Below, one piece after another: positions 16,134 to 27,773 of a stretch of 64,000 nt of DNA. The notes under the pieces are model-generated. The model was not told the DNA's origin. It searched no databases and saw nothing but the letters and a program-made list of their open reading frames with translations. This stretch comes from an uncultured Clostridia bacterium (GTDB taxonomy: Bacteria > Bacillota > Clostridia > TANB77 > CAG-508), in contig CALXRX010000001.1 in the NCBI GenBank assembly GCA_944390975.1, forward strand, positions 59,758 through 123,757, given 5' to 3'. The translations under genes were made by a program, and so were the position numbers. Each line of letters begins with the position of its first letter. Position 1 is the stretch's first letter.

Positions 16134-18974
16134 ATGCAAGAAGAAGTAGAAGTAAAAAATAATGTGCCAGAAAAGAAAGTAAAAAAAATAAGAACAAGAG
16201 TAATACTTGTTTTAGTGTTCATTATTTTAATATCTATATTTGCATATGTTTCATATAGAGGTACTTATTTAGAAACAATCGAAATAGGAGAAAACTTTAA
16301 ACAGGTATTTACTACAAATTTAAAATACCAATATATTACAATAGGAGTAAATTTTATATTGCTGTTTATTGTAATTTCACTTGCAAATAGGAGTATAAAA
16401 AAAGGACTAAAAGCTTTTTTTGATGAAGAAAAAAAAGACATGCCTAAACTACCAAGTAAATCAATTGCATTTATTTTATCTGTAATAATAAGTATTATAG
16501 TTTCTTATGTATTTGCAGAACAAATTGCATTATTTACAAATAAAGCGTGGTTTGGAATTAATGATCCTGTATTTGGAGCTGATATAGGGTTTTATATATT
16601 TGAACAACCATTTTATGAGAATTTAATATTATATTTTATAGCAATAATAGTTGGAAAAATGATATATGAAACTATATATTATATTATAATTTTCAATATA
16701 TATTTTGATGGAATTAATGTACAAACTCTTAAGAAAAGTAAATTTTTCAAACAAATAATAAATAATATAATGTTATTATCATTTGCGATTGCAGCATATA
16801 TCTTAGTATCCACACAAGGAATGATTAATGATAAATTCTTAATATTAAATGATGATGATTCTACAGGTATTTATGGAGCAGGAATTACTGATGTAACAAT
16901 AAAGTTATGGGGATATAGGCTTTTTGCAATAGTAATAATAGGATGTGTTTATAGAGCAATTAAAGGATTTAAAGAAAAGAAAAATAAAAAAGTTATTACA
17001 TCTATTTTAATAGTTCCAGGATATTTAGTAATACTTTTTGTTGTAATGGTAGGTTTTAAACTAATTTTTATTAATACAAATGAATTAGACAAAGAAAAGC
17101 AATATTTAGCATACAATATCGAAAATACAAAATCAGCCTATGGACTAAAGATTGATGAGATAGATATAAATAATACAGAAGATACATCTAATTTAGATGA
17201 AATTGAAGCAAATATGGATTTAATAAATAATGTTGCAATAGTAAGCCCAGACATAACATTAAAAACCATTGGGGTAACTCAGACAAGTACTGGCTATTAC
17301 ACATATAGGAATTCTAATATTGCTAGATATAATATTGCGGGAAAAGAAGAATTAATATATATTTCTCCTAGAGAAATCCTAAGTAGCGGAGATAGAACAT
17401 ACAATAACAAAACATATGAATATACACATGGATTTGGAGCAATCATAACAAGTGCTAGTTCAACAGATGAAGCAGGTAATATTAAATATCTTCAAAAAGA
17501 CTTTTCAAGTGATAATCAAGTAGTAAAAATTTCACAACCTAGAATTTATTTTGGATTAGAAACAAATGATACTATAGTGACTAGCACAGAGAACAAGTCA
17601 GAGTTCGATTATCCAACAACAACATCACAAAATGCAGAATACACTTATGAAGGGCAAGCAGGGCTTAATCTAAATTTTCTTGACAGAATAATACTAGCTA
17701 TAAAAGAAAAAGATATTAATTTAGCTTTTTCAAGTAATATGACAGATAAAAGCAAAATATTAATAAATAGAAATATTATAGAAAGAGCAAAAACAATTAT
17801 GCCATATTTGATATATGATGAAGATCCATACTTAGTAATAAGTGATGAAGGCAGATTAGTATGGGTATTAGATGCTTATACTGTAACAGATAAATATCCA
17901 TATTCACAATATACAACTATTGAGCATGATGGCATAAAAGAACAAATAAATTATATTAGAAATTCTGTAAAAGTACTAATTGATGCATATGATGGAACAA
18001 TGAATTTCTACATTACTGATAAATCAGATCCAATTGTAATGGCATATAGAAATATATATCCAGATTTATTTATGGATTTAGATGAAACTATACCTGAAGA
18101 TATTTCAAGCCATTTTGTATATCCTAAATATTTGTATAATGTACAAGCTTCAGTATTACAAAGATATCATAATGTAAGTACAGATGTATTATATAGAAGT
18201 GATGATGTTTGGGAAATTGCAAAAACTTCACAAGGTACAACAAATACTACTTCATCAAAAGGAGTTGTACAAGAGCCATATTATACAATGCTAAAAACGG
18301 TTGATCAAGACAACTATGAGTTAGGACTTGTATTACAATATACTCAACTAGATAAACAAAACTTACGAGCTTACCTAGTAGGAAGTTACGATGAAAATGG
18401 TAATGCAAAATTAAAATTATATAAATTTTCGCAAGACAGTAATATATTAGGACCTATGCAGTTAGATACTTTATTAAATCAAGATGAAACAATTTCACAG
18501 GAATTAGATACTCTAAATGTTACTGGAACAAAAACTATTAAAAATATGATAGCAGTTCCAATAAATAATACAATTCTTTATGTAGAATCTATTTATCAGG
18601 TATCTCTAAATGAATCAAAAAGCACACCAGTACTAAAAAAGGTTGTAGTAGCATCAGGAAATAAATTAGCAATTGATGATACATTAGAAGGAGCAATTAA
18701 AAATTTACTTTCCCAATCAGCAGTTAATATAGAAGTTGAAAATACAGATACAATAGATGATTTAGTAGATGCAATTATAAAAGCAAATATAAATTTAACA
18801 ACATCTTCTGATAATAATGATTGGGAAATGATAGGAAAAGATTTAAAAAAATTACAGGAATTAATTAACAAATTAGAAATTTTACAAGCAGAAAAGAAGA
18901 AAGAAGAAGAAGAAAACACAATAAATGCTACTAATAATGTAATAAACTTAAATACTCAAAACATAATACAATAA
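16134..18974 (+). CDS. UPF0182 family membrane protein
   Basis: A 946-residue member of the UPF0182 (COG1615) family of unknown function. About seven transmembrane segments occupy residues 20-310, interrupted by a loop with AWFGINDPVFGADIGFYIFEQPFYE, a family hallmark. A large extracytoplasmic domain follows, containing ISPREILSSGDRTYNNKTYEYTHG in pieces and YPKYLYNVQASVLQRYH. The C-terminus is charged and coiled-coil-like with a Glu/Lys stretch. AGGAGG precedes ATG 16134. It starts 11 bases after ftsY, so the two may be cotranscribed. Confidence 0.9.
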   Translation: MQEEVEVKNNVPEKKVKKIRTRVILVLVFIILISIFAYVSYRGTYLETIEIGENFKQVFTTNLKYQYITIGVNFILLFIVISLANRSIKKGLKAFFDEEKKDMPKLPSKSIAFILSVIISIIVSYVFAEQIALFTNKAWFGINDPVFGADIGFYIFEQPFYENLILYFIAIIVGKMIYETIYYIIIFNIYFDGINVQTLKKSKFFKQIINNIMLLSFAIAAYILVSTQGMINDKFLILNDDDSTGIYGAGITDVTIKLWGYRLFAIVIIGCVYRAIKGFKEKKNKKVITSILIVPGYLVILFVVMVGFKLIFINTNELDKEKQYLAYNIENTKSAYGLKIDEIDINNTEDTSNLDEIEANMDLINNVAIVSPDITLKTIGVTQTSTGYYTYRNSNIARYNIAGKEELIYISPREILSSGDRTYNNKTYEYTHGFGAIITSASSTDEAGNIKYLQKDFSSDNQVVKISQPRIYFGLETNDTIVTSTENKSEFDYPTTTSQNAEYTYEGQAGLNLNFLDRIILAIKEKDINLAFSSNMTDKSKILINRNIIERAKTIMPYLIYDEDPYLVISDEGRLVWVLDAYTVTDKYPYSQYTTIEHDGIKEQINYIRNSVKVLIDAYDGTMNFYITDKSDPIVMAYRNIYPDLFMDLDETIPEDISSHFVYPKYLYNVQASVLQRYHNVSTDVLYRSDDVWEIAKTSQGTTNTTSSKGVVQEPYYTMLKTVDQDNYELGLVLQYTQLDKQNLRAYLVGSYDENGNAKLKLYKFSQDSNILGPMQLDTLLNQDETISQELDTLNVTGTKTIKNMIAVPINNTILYVESIYQVSLNESKSTPVLKKVVVASGNKLAIDDTLEGAIKNLLSQSAVNIEVENTDTIDDLVDAIIKANINLTTSSDNNDWEMIGKDLKKLQELINKLEILQAEKKKEEEENTINATNNVINLNTQNIIQ

Positions 18975-18992
18975 TGTATAGAATTTATAAAA

Positions 18993-19023
18993 AAAACCAC
19001 CCTATATAATATAAGGTGGTTTT
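18993..19023 (+). promoter_or_regulatory. Hairpin that buries the DUF5665 ribosome binding site
   Basis: AAAACCACC (18993-19001) pairs perfectly with GGTGGTTTT (19015-19023). The 3' arm contains the only candidate Shine-Dalgarno, AAGGTGG (19013-19019), four bases before the ATG, and looks like a terminator for the UPF0182 gene at the same time. Confidence 0.65.
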
Positions 19024-19317
19024 ATGTTTTTAAAAAAATCTAAAATAGAAAAATTAATGAAAAATATAGATCAGTTAAATTTCAATTTAACTAAAAATAA
19101 TTTAATTGACTTAGCAGAAATTTTAGGAAATAGAAAAGAATTACTAATTAGAAACTTAATTGCAGGAATGGCAAAAGGAATAGGAATAGGTATAGGCTTC
19201 TCAATTCTTACAGCAGTATTAGTTATTATCTTACAAAAAATCGTAACTTTAAATATACCAGTTATAGGGGATTATATAACAGACATAGTAGAAATAGTAG
19301 ATAGAAATAGAAGATAA
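19024..19317 (+). CDS. DUF5665 membrane protein
   Basis: A 97-residue protein of the DUF5665 type, function unknown. The N-terminal half is charged and helical, the C-terminal half contains NLIAGMAKGIGIGIGFSILT followed by a second hydrophobic stretch, so it is membrane associated. The ATG at 19024 lies immediately after the 3' arm of a hairpin that includes the ribosome binding site. A long AT-rich terminator hairpin follows the stop. Confidence 0.75.
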   Translation: MFLKKSKIEKLMKNIDQLNFNLTKNNLIDLAEILGNRKELLIRNLIAGMAKGIGIGIGFSILTAVLVIILQKIVTLNIPVIGDYITDIVEIVDRNRR

Positions 19318-19321
19318 AATT

Positions 19322-19380
19322 AATAAATAAAAAGAAAATATAAAATTATTCTATTTACTATTTTCTTTTTTATTTATTTT
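19322..19380 (+). terminator. Terminator after DUF5665 gene
   Basis: A 19-20 bp AT-rich stem: 19322-19340 pairs with 19359-19378, ending in a T-rich tract. Confidence 0.7.
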
Positions 19381-19427
19381 GTATATAATAAGAGAAGTTA
19401 TAATAGATATGTAATAGGAGGAGAAAT

Positions 19428-22036
<2,609 letters not shown>

Positions 22037-22053
22037 TAGTTGAAGGAGAGAGA

Positions 22054-22293
22054 ATGGAAGGAAAATATACTTTTGATAGATTTAATAATGAATTAGACAA
22101 TGGTTTTCAAATTTATTTTAACTATGTTAATAACAGGTATTTAGTTTTTAAAACTTCTGAGAATTGTTATACACAAAAATTAATATCTACAAATGAAAAA
22201 AATCCGCAACCACGAATGTTAATGATTACGCACAAAAGATTAAAAGAGTTATTTCCTCATATGACAGATATTGAGTATAAAGTAATGATATAA
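22054..22293 (+). CDS. Small conserved-looking hypothetical protein
   Basis: I do not recognise this 79-residue protein. It is soluble, aromatic-rich (FDRFNNELDNGFQIYFNY) and without cysteine motifs or membrane segments. A strong AAGGAGA lies before ATG 22054 and it follows ligA by 17 bases, so it is probably cotranscribed with ligA. Confidence 0.7.
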   Translation: MEGKYTFDRFNNELDNGFQIYFNYVNNRYLVFKTSENCYTQKLISTNEKNPQPRMLMITHKRLKELFPHMTDIEYKVMI

Positions 22294-22398
22294 AATATTT
22301 AAGAATTTGTTAATTGAAAATTAATATTTATATGCTATTATATAAAAAATAAAAAAAGAATAAATGTTATAGGATTTGTAGTAAAAAGGGGGATAACT

Positions 22399-23076
22399 AT
22401 GGAAAAAAGCAAATTTCAAAAAATTAATAGTCATATTATAAAAATTTTCTGGGTTTTTCTAATAGGTAGTGTTATAGGGTGTATAATAGAAACAATTGTA
22501 GGTTTAATTTTTGATAAAACTTTTCAAATTAGGCAAGGATTAATATATGGTCCATTTATTCCAGTATATGGAATAGGTCTAGTAATGTATTATTTAATTA
22601 TAAGTAATGTAAAAGACATAAAAAAAGTATTTATACTAAGTATGATTTTAGGTGGAGCAATAGAATACTTTTGTTCTTTATTTCAAGAAATATGTTTTGG
22701 AACAGTATCATGGGATTATAGTGGTATGTTTTTAAACATTGGAGGTAGAACTAGCTTAATGTTTTGCTTATTCTGGGGAATAGCAGGTGTAGTTTTTGTA
22801 AAATTTATACTACCATTTTTTAAAAAAATGGATATGTATATATATAATAAAAAATTTAAGTGTATTACAGCAGTTTTAGCGGTATTCATGGTGATTAATG
22901 TAAGTATATCATGTATGGCTGGTGCAAGACAAAATGAAAGAATGCAAAAAATAGAGGCAAATACTCAATTAGATGCTTTTTTAGATAAGCATTATCCAGA
23001 TTGGGTTATGAATAAAGTGTATTCTAATAAAATTAATAGAACAAAAGCTCCTAGTCCAGAAAGAGCAAAAATGTAA
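22399..23076 (+). CDS. CmpB-type putative ABC transporter membrane protein
   Basis: A 225-residue membrane protein of the ABC_trans_CmpB family (PF06541), often annotated as putative ABC-transporter type IV, although the function is not established. The pattern FLIGSVIGCIIETIVG, RQGLIYGPFIPVYGIG, GAIEYFCSLFQEICFGTVSWDYS and NIGGRTSLMFCLFWGIAG is typical. About five to six transmembrane helices and a hydrophilic tail are visible. AAGGGGG precedes ATG 22399. Confidence 0.85.
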   Translation: MEKSKFQKINSHIIKIFWVFLIGSVIGCIIETIVGLIFDKTFQIRQGLIYGPFIPVYGIGLVMYYLIISNVKDIKKVFILSMILGGAIEYFCSLFQEICFGTVSWDYSGMFLNIGGRTSLMFCLFWGIAGVVFVKFILPFFKKMDMYIYNKKFKCITAVLAVFMVINVSISCMAGARQNERMQKIEANTQLDAFLDKHYPDWVMNKVYSNKINRTKAPSPERAKM

Positions 23077-23079
23077 TAT

Positions 23080-23123
23080 AATAACTAAAAAAGGAATTAG
23101 TACTAATTCCTTTTTTAGTTATT
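23080..23123. terminator. Bidirectional terminator
   Basis: A 21-bp perfect stem (23080-23100 with 23103-23123) with GGAATTAGTACTAATTCC at the tip and A/T tracts on both sides. It lies between two converging genes. Confidence 0.85.
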
Positions 23124-23126
23124 ATA

Positions 23127-23820
23127 TTATTGGTTTTCAATTTCATCTTTTTGCTCTGTAGTAATGTATCCATACTTGACCATTGCATTTAATACAGCAG
23201 ATTGTCTTTTTTTGGCTAAATCTGGATTTTTAGTTGGTGAATAAACGCTAGGCGCATTAGGAAGACCAGCAAGCATAGAGGCTTCATCTAAATTAAGGTC
23301 CTTTGGCTCTTTATTAAAGTAACCGTAGGCTTGCTTCTCTTATACCATAATATCCATCACCATAATAAATTATATTAGTATATAATTCTAAAATTTCATC
23401 CTTAGAATAATTTTTCTCCAAATCAAATGCTACAAACAATTCCGCTACTTTTCTTGTAAATAATTGCTCTTGTGTAAAATATAAAAGTCTTCCAGTTTGT
23501 TGACTAATGGTGCTTCCTCCTGCAACAATATCTTTTTCTTTAATATTTTCAAGCATTGATCTAGTTGTTGTAATTAAATCAATTCCATTATGCTCCTTAA
23601 ATCTATGGTCTTCAATAGCAATAATTGCATTTTTGAAATTTTCTGGAATATCATCAATATTGGTATAATTTTCATTAGATTTAATTTCTTGTATTTTATC
23701 AGAAATACTAATTTTACTAACAGCATTGTGATACATAAAATAACCCATAAGAGTAATTGTACTAATAAGTAAAATCAAAATTATAAAAATTGCTAAAAAA
23801 ACTTTTTTAATAATTTTCAT
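23127..23820 (-). CDS. mtgA: Monofunctional transglycosylase, requires +1 shift at CGGU
   Basis: This is a GT51 peptidoglycan glycosyltransferase that polymerises lipid II at the outer face of the membrane. One N-terminal transmembrane helix is followed by the GT51 motifs: AIEDHRFKEHNGID (catalytic Glu), GGSTISQQTGRLLY, RKVAELFVAFDLE and KDEILELYTNIIYYG. The zero frame breaks at REASL with CGG (23325-23323). Skipping the C at 23325 restores GYFNKEPKDLNLDEASMLAG, the fifth GT51 motif, and the protein ends at 23127 after KDEIENQ. The total is 230 residues, as for MtgA, with no transpeptidase domain. ATG 23820 is preferred; GTG 23829 is an alternative. Confidence 0.9.
23322..23325 (-). other. 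Putative CGGN glycine site in mtgA
   Basis: In-frame CGG preceded by CTA. Reading C-GGT as glycine (residue 166) restores the GYFNK motif. Confidence 0.85.
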
Positions 23821-23905
23821 AAATGTCACATCCTATTATTATATTTATGAATACATTTTTTCTACATTATATACTACTTTTACTAAATAACCAATTAATT
23901 TTTTA

Positions 23906-25654
23906 TTAATTTTCTTTTTTATCACATAGTTTTTCAGGATTTTTAGGAAGTACATTAACAGTTGAATAGTTTGTATATATAACCATTCCAGGTTTTGATG
24001 AAGAAGGCTTTTTTACATATCTTACATAAGTATAATCAACACTAACATTTGAAGAAGATGAAGCTTTACTATAAAAAGCAGCAATGCTAGCACACTTATT
24101 AATCAGTGTTTGTTCTATTTCATCTCCATTTGTTCTTAATATAACATGAGAGCCATGCACATCTTTTGTATGAAACCACAAATCATTTTTGTGTGCAAAT
24201 TTTAAAGTTAAATAATCATTTTGTTTATTATTTTTACCTACAAAAACAGTATAATTGTCAATAGTATAAATTAATGGTGAAAAATTTTCTTCATTTTTTT
24301 TCTTTTTAGTTGTATTTTTCTTTATATTTGCTTTTTTGTTAGATATAGCATTTTTAAATAATATGTTTTCAGAAATTTCTTCATAAATTGAATTTATATC
24401 TTCAATAGTTTTTGCATTATCTAATTCGTATATTATACTTTCAATATAGTCAATTTGTATAGAGGTGTCAGCTTTTTGAAGATTAACTATTTGTAAAGCA
24501 TTTTTTAGTTTATTATATTTTTTAAAATATTTTTTTGCATTATATGAAATAGATATTGTTTTATCTAAAGGAATTTCAATAATATTGTTATTATCATAAT
24601 AATTTTCTAATAATATTTTATCTGTATTTACATTATTATTTATTTTATATAAATTAGCAGTAATTAATTCTCCATACAATTTGTAAGTATCCATTTTATT
24701 ACATTCTTCTAATTTTTGATTAATATTAGAAAGTCTTTTTGTATATTTTTTTAATTCCAATAATATGAGTTTTAAGATATTATTTCTATAATTTTTAAAA
24801 TTATCTTGGCTTTCTTTTAATGAATAAAAATTATCAATAAAAGAATTAACTTCAAGTGAGGAAGTTTCATTTGATAAGTCAATAGTATAATCATTTTTAT
24901 TATTATATGAATAATTAACACATGATAAAGAAGATGAATTAATTATATTTTTTATATAATTATAAAGCATTTCTAAATCATTTTTATTTATAGTATTTAA
25001 ATTCAAGCTTAATTTTTCCAATAAATATTGCAAAAACACTTTGCTTAAACCTATAAAAGTATTAGAAATTGTATCTACAACATTTTGAAATTCTGAATTT
25101 TCAATAATATTATAAAATTCATCAAAAGATTTTAAATTAATAAAACTAATTTTATTATTAGAAGGTAATATATATTTATGTGCTGGTAAAATATCTCTAT
25201 TAGAGTGTGTATATGTATCAAGATGACGTAAACTATCAATTATTATATCATCTTTGTTTAATAATATTACATTACTATGTTTACCCATAAGTTCAATTAT
25301 AAGTTTTTTTGTAGTAATATCATTTAATTCATTAAATCCTTCTAATTCAATAGTTATAATTCTTTCTAAATCGTAATTATTTATTGATTTAATATGCATG
25401 CCAATTAAATGTTTTCTAAGTAACATGCAAAAATTAAAAGCATTGTTTGGGTTTGGTTTGGTAGAATTGGTAAGATGAATTCTGTAATTAACAGGATTAA
25501 TATTTATATTTAATAAATAATTCTTACCATTATTATAAACACCAAATAAAATTTCATTTTTATTTGGCTCATATACTTTATTTATTTTACCATTTAGCAA
25601 ACATGTATTTAATTCTTTTATAATTTGTTTTATAACAATACCATCAAATGCCAT
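23906..25654 (-). CDS. rqcH: RqcH / NFACT ribosome quality control factor
   Basis: RqcH binds stalled 50S-peptidyl-tRNA and adds C-terminal alanine tails that mark nascent chains for degradation; the family was earlier called fibronectin-binding protein (Fbp). The 582-residue protein has the NFACT-N domain starting MAFDGIVIKQIIKELN, with RIHLTNS and PNPNNAFNFCMLLRKHLIG, then HhH and coiled-coil regions, and the C-terminal NFACT-R domain with DLWFHTKDVHGSHVILR and VRYVKKPSSSKPGMV. It starts 15 bases after the thioesterase stop on the minus strand. In a genome where CGG may disturb reading, a ribosome-rescue factor is of contextual interest, though it is common in Firmicutes. Confidence 0.94.
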   Translation of the reverse strand: MAFDGIVIKQIIKELNTCLLNGKINKVYEPNKNEILFGVYNNGKNYLLNININPVNYRIHLTNSTKPNPNNAFNFCMLLRKHLIGMHIKSINNYDLERIITIELEGFNELNDITTKKLIIELMGKHSNVILLNKDDIIIDSLRHLDTYTHSNRDILPAHKYILPSNNKISFINLKSFDEFYNIIENSEFQNVVDTISNTFIGLSKVFLQYLLEKLSLNLNTINKNDLEMLYNYIKNIINSSSLSCVNYSYNNKNDYTIDLSNETSSLEVNSFIDNFYSLKESQDNFKNYRNNILKLILLELKKYTKRLSNINQKLEECNKMDTYKLYGELITANLYKINNNVNTDKILLENYYDNNNIIEIPLDKTISISYNAKKYFKKYNKLKNALQIVNLQKADTSIQIDYIESIIYELDNAKTIEDINSIYEEISENILFKNAISNKKANIKKNTTKKKKNEENFSPLIYTIDNYTVFVGKNNKQNDYLTLKFAHKNDLWFHTKDVHGSHVILRTNGDEIEQTLINKCASIAAFYSKASSSSNVSVDYTYVRYVKKPSSSKPGMVIYTNYSTVNVLPKNPEKLCDKKEN

Positions 25655-25669
25655 TTTATATTCTCCAAT

Positions 25670-26402
25670 TTATTTATTAAATTTTATAACACAATGCAAT
25701 GTTTTTTCATCTTCACTTTTTATAACAATATAATGAAAATCATCTAAATTAGAATAAAAACATTTTACTGTTTCTCCAAGTTTTATTTCTTTTTTATACA
25801 TAATTTCAAAATTATTAAATTCATAATTGTAATAAATTTCCTCGGGTAATGCTTCATATGCTAAATCTAAATAATATACATTATGCATATGATTATTAAT
25901 ATCAATATCTTTTCTTTGCACTTTATAAGTTAATAAGCAAGAAAACTCTTTTGGAACTGGAATTTTTCCTATTTCCGCTTCATCCTCAAAAACTTTAACA
26001 TTTTCTGGACTATATTTAGCAATTAATTCATCAGATATTTTCTTTATTTCCATAGTTTTAGCATTTAGCAATAACCATTTAGTAGTTGCTATAGCAAGTA
26101 AATTATTATTCATATCATAAACTTCAAAATCACGATATGTATAAAATTTTTCAGAATTTCTTGCCCAAGTTTTTACTAATATTTTTTCTCCATAAATTGG
26201 ACGTTTTAAAACTCTAACTTTCCAGTTAAGAAGTATCCAAGTAAGACCAGTTTTTTCAATATCATTTAAACCATATCCAACCTCATTTGAGTGCATGCCG
26301 AGCTATATCTTCTAAATAGCCAATCAATGCTCTATTTGTTAATTTATTACTTTTACCAACATCTTTAAATCCAATTTCAAATGTATGATTATATGTTCCC
26401 AT
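25670..26402 (-). CDS. Acyl-ACP thioesterase, requires +1 shift at CGGC
   Basis: A double hot-dog acyl-ACP thioesterase (PF01643), which releases fatty acids from acyl carrier protein in the cytoplasm. The true start is ATG 26402 with AGGAG upstream, giving MGTYNHTFEIGFKDVGKSNK. The frame runs to EDIA (residue 34) and meets CGG (26300-26298), after which it soon stops. Skipping the C at 26300 gives GMHSNEVGYGLNDIEKTGLT, the expected end of the first hot-dog helix. The second hot-dog domain contains RKDIDINNHMHNVYYLDLA with the catalytic Asn-His region. Joined length is 243 residues, normal for bacterial members. Without the join the protein would lack its first helix. Confidence 0.9.
26297..26300 (-). 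other. Putative CGGN glycine site in thioesterase
   Basis: In-frame CGG preceded by GCT. Reading C-GGC as glycine (residue 35) joins EDIA to MHSNEVGYG. Confidence 0.85.
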
Positions 26403-26440
26403 CCTTTAATCAACTCCTATAAATATTTTCCTAAAAAAGA

Positions 26441-26469
26441 TTGACAAAAGTAATTGTAACACATATAAT
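26441..26469 (+). promoter_or_regulatory. Consensus promoter for tRNA-Thr
   Basis: TTGACA (26441-26446), 17-base spacer, TATAAT (26464-26469): a full sigma-A consensus, 16 bases before the tRNA. Confidence 0.9.
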
Positions 26470-26484
26470 GTGTTCTGTAAATAT

Positions 26485-26560
26485 GCTTCTATAGCTCAGT
26501 TGGTAGAGTGCTACCTTGGTAAGGTAGAGGTCACCGGTTCAATCCCGGTTAGAAGCTCCA
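26485..26560 (+). tRNA. tRNA-Thr (anticodon GGU)
   Basis: A 76-base cloverleaf: acceptor GCTTCTA/TAGAAGC, anticodon stem CTACC/GGTAG around loop TTGGTAA (anticodon GGU, reads ACC/ACU), T arm ACCGG/CCGGT and encoded CCA. The anticodon loop has seven bases. Confidence 0.96.
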
Positions 26561-26661
26561 AATTAAAAAAACAAATTTTAACCTCTATGATTTTGACAAT
26601 TAATAGAGGTTATTTGATAAAATTTTTATTAAAGTTTAAAATAGCTAGAATGGAGGAAAAA

Positions 26662-27753
26662 ATGAAAATAGGAATTGTTGGGCTTCCAAATGTAGGAAAA
26701 AGTACAATGTTCAATGCAATAACAAATGCAGGAGCAGAATGTGCCAATTATCCATTTTGTACAATTGAGCCAAATATAGGAGTAGTGCCTGTTCCAGATG
26801 AAAGACTAGATGAACTTGCCAAAATGTATAATCCACAAAAAGTTACACATGCTATTATAGAATTTGTAGATATAGCAGGTCTTGTAAAAGGAGCAAGTAA
26901 AGGGGAAGGACTAGGAAATAAATTTTTATCACATATACGTGAAGTAGATAGTATAGTTGAGGTAGTAAGATGTTTTGAAGATCCAAATGTTGTACATGTT
27001 GATGGAAATGTTAATCCTTTAAGAGATATTGAAACAATAAATTTAGAATTAATTTTTGCAGATATTGAAACAGTAGATAAAAGATTAGATAGAGCAAGAA
27101 AACAGCTAAAAGCAGATAAAAAGTATCAAGCAGAAATAGATTTATTTGAAAATATAAAGAAAACATTAGAAGAAGGAAAATCTGCAAGAACAATTAATTT
27201 TTCAGATGAAGAAAAAGAATTATTAAAAGATACATATTTATTAACATTAAAGCCTATACTATATATTGCAAATGTATCAGAAGAACAATTATCAAAAGCA
27301 AATGAGGATAAATATGTAAAACAAGTACAAGATTATGCAAAAACAGAAAATGCTATGGTAATTCCACTTTGTGTCAAAATAGAAGAAGAACTTGCAACAT
27401 TAGAAGAAAAAGACAAAAAAGAAATGTTAGAAGCTTTAGGATTAGAAGAGTCAGGATTAGATAAAGTAATTAAAGCAAGTTATGATTTGCTTGGATTAAT
27501 GAGCTTTTTAACAGCAGGAGAGCCAGAAGTACGTGCATGGACAATAAAAAAAGGTACTAAAGCACCTCAAGCTGCTGGAAAAATACATTCAGATATTGAA
27601 AGAGGTTTTATTCGTGCAGAAATTGTATCATATGATGACTTAATAAAAGAAGGCTCTATGAATGCAGTTAAAGAAAAAGGACTATTACGTTCAGAGGGCA
27701 AAGAATATGTTATGCAAGATGGAGATGTTGTACTATTTAGATTTAATGTATAA
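26662..27753 (+). CDS. ychF: Redox-regulated ATPase YchF (OLA1 family)
   Basis: YchF is an OBG-type P-loop NTPase that prefers ATP and associates with ribosomes. The 363-residue protein starts at ATG 26662 with GGAGG five bases upstream (the open frame extends further upstream only through the tRNA). The motifs are MKIGIVGLPNVGKSTMFNAI (P loop), NYPFCTIEPNIGVVPVPDERL, DIAGLVKGASKGEGLGNKFL and the TGS-like C-terminus with TIKKGTKAPQAAGKIHSDIE. Length equals the family norm. Confidence 0.97.
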   Translation: MKIGIVGLPNVGKSTMFNAITNAGAECANYPFCTIEPNIGVVPVPDERLDELAKMYNPQKVTHAIIEFVDIAGLVKGASKGEGLGNKFLSHIREVDSIVEVVRCFEDPNVVHVDGNVNPLRDIETINLELIFADIETVDKRLDRARKQLKADKKYQAEIDLFENIKKTLEEGKSARTINFSDEEKELLKDTYLLTLKPILYIANVSEEQLSKANEDKYVKQVQDYAKTENAMVIPLCVKIEEELATLEEKDKKEMLEALGLEESGLDKVIKASYDLLGLMSFLTAGEPEVRAWTIKKGTKAPQAAGKIHSDIERGFIRAEIVSYDDLIKEGSMNAVKEKGLLRSEGKEYVMQDGDVVLFRFNV

Positions 27754-27773
27754 AATTAAAGGAGGAAATAGTT

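Noticed and set aside
26470..26661. N-terminal extension of YchF through the tRNA gene
   Set aside because: The tRNA-Thr cloverleaf occupies this stretch; ATG 26662 has a proper ribosome binding site and matches the family start.
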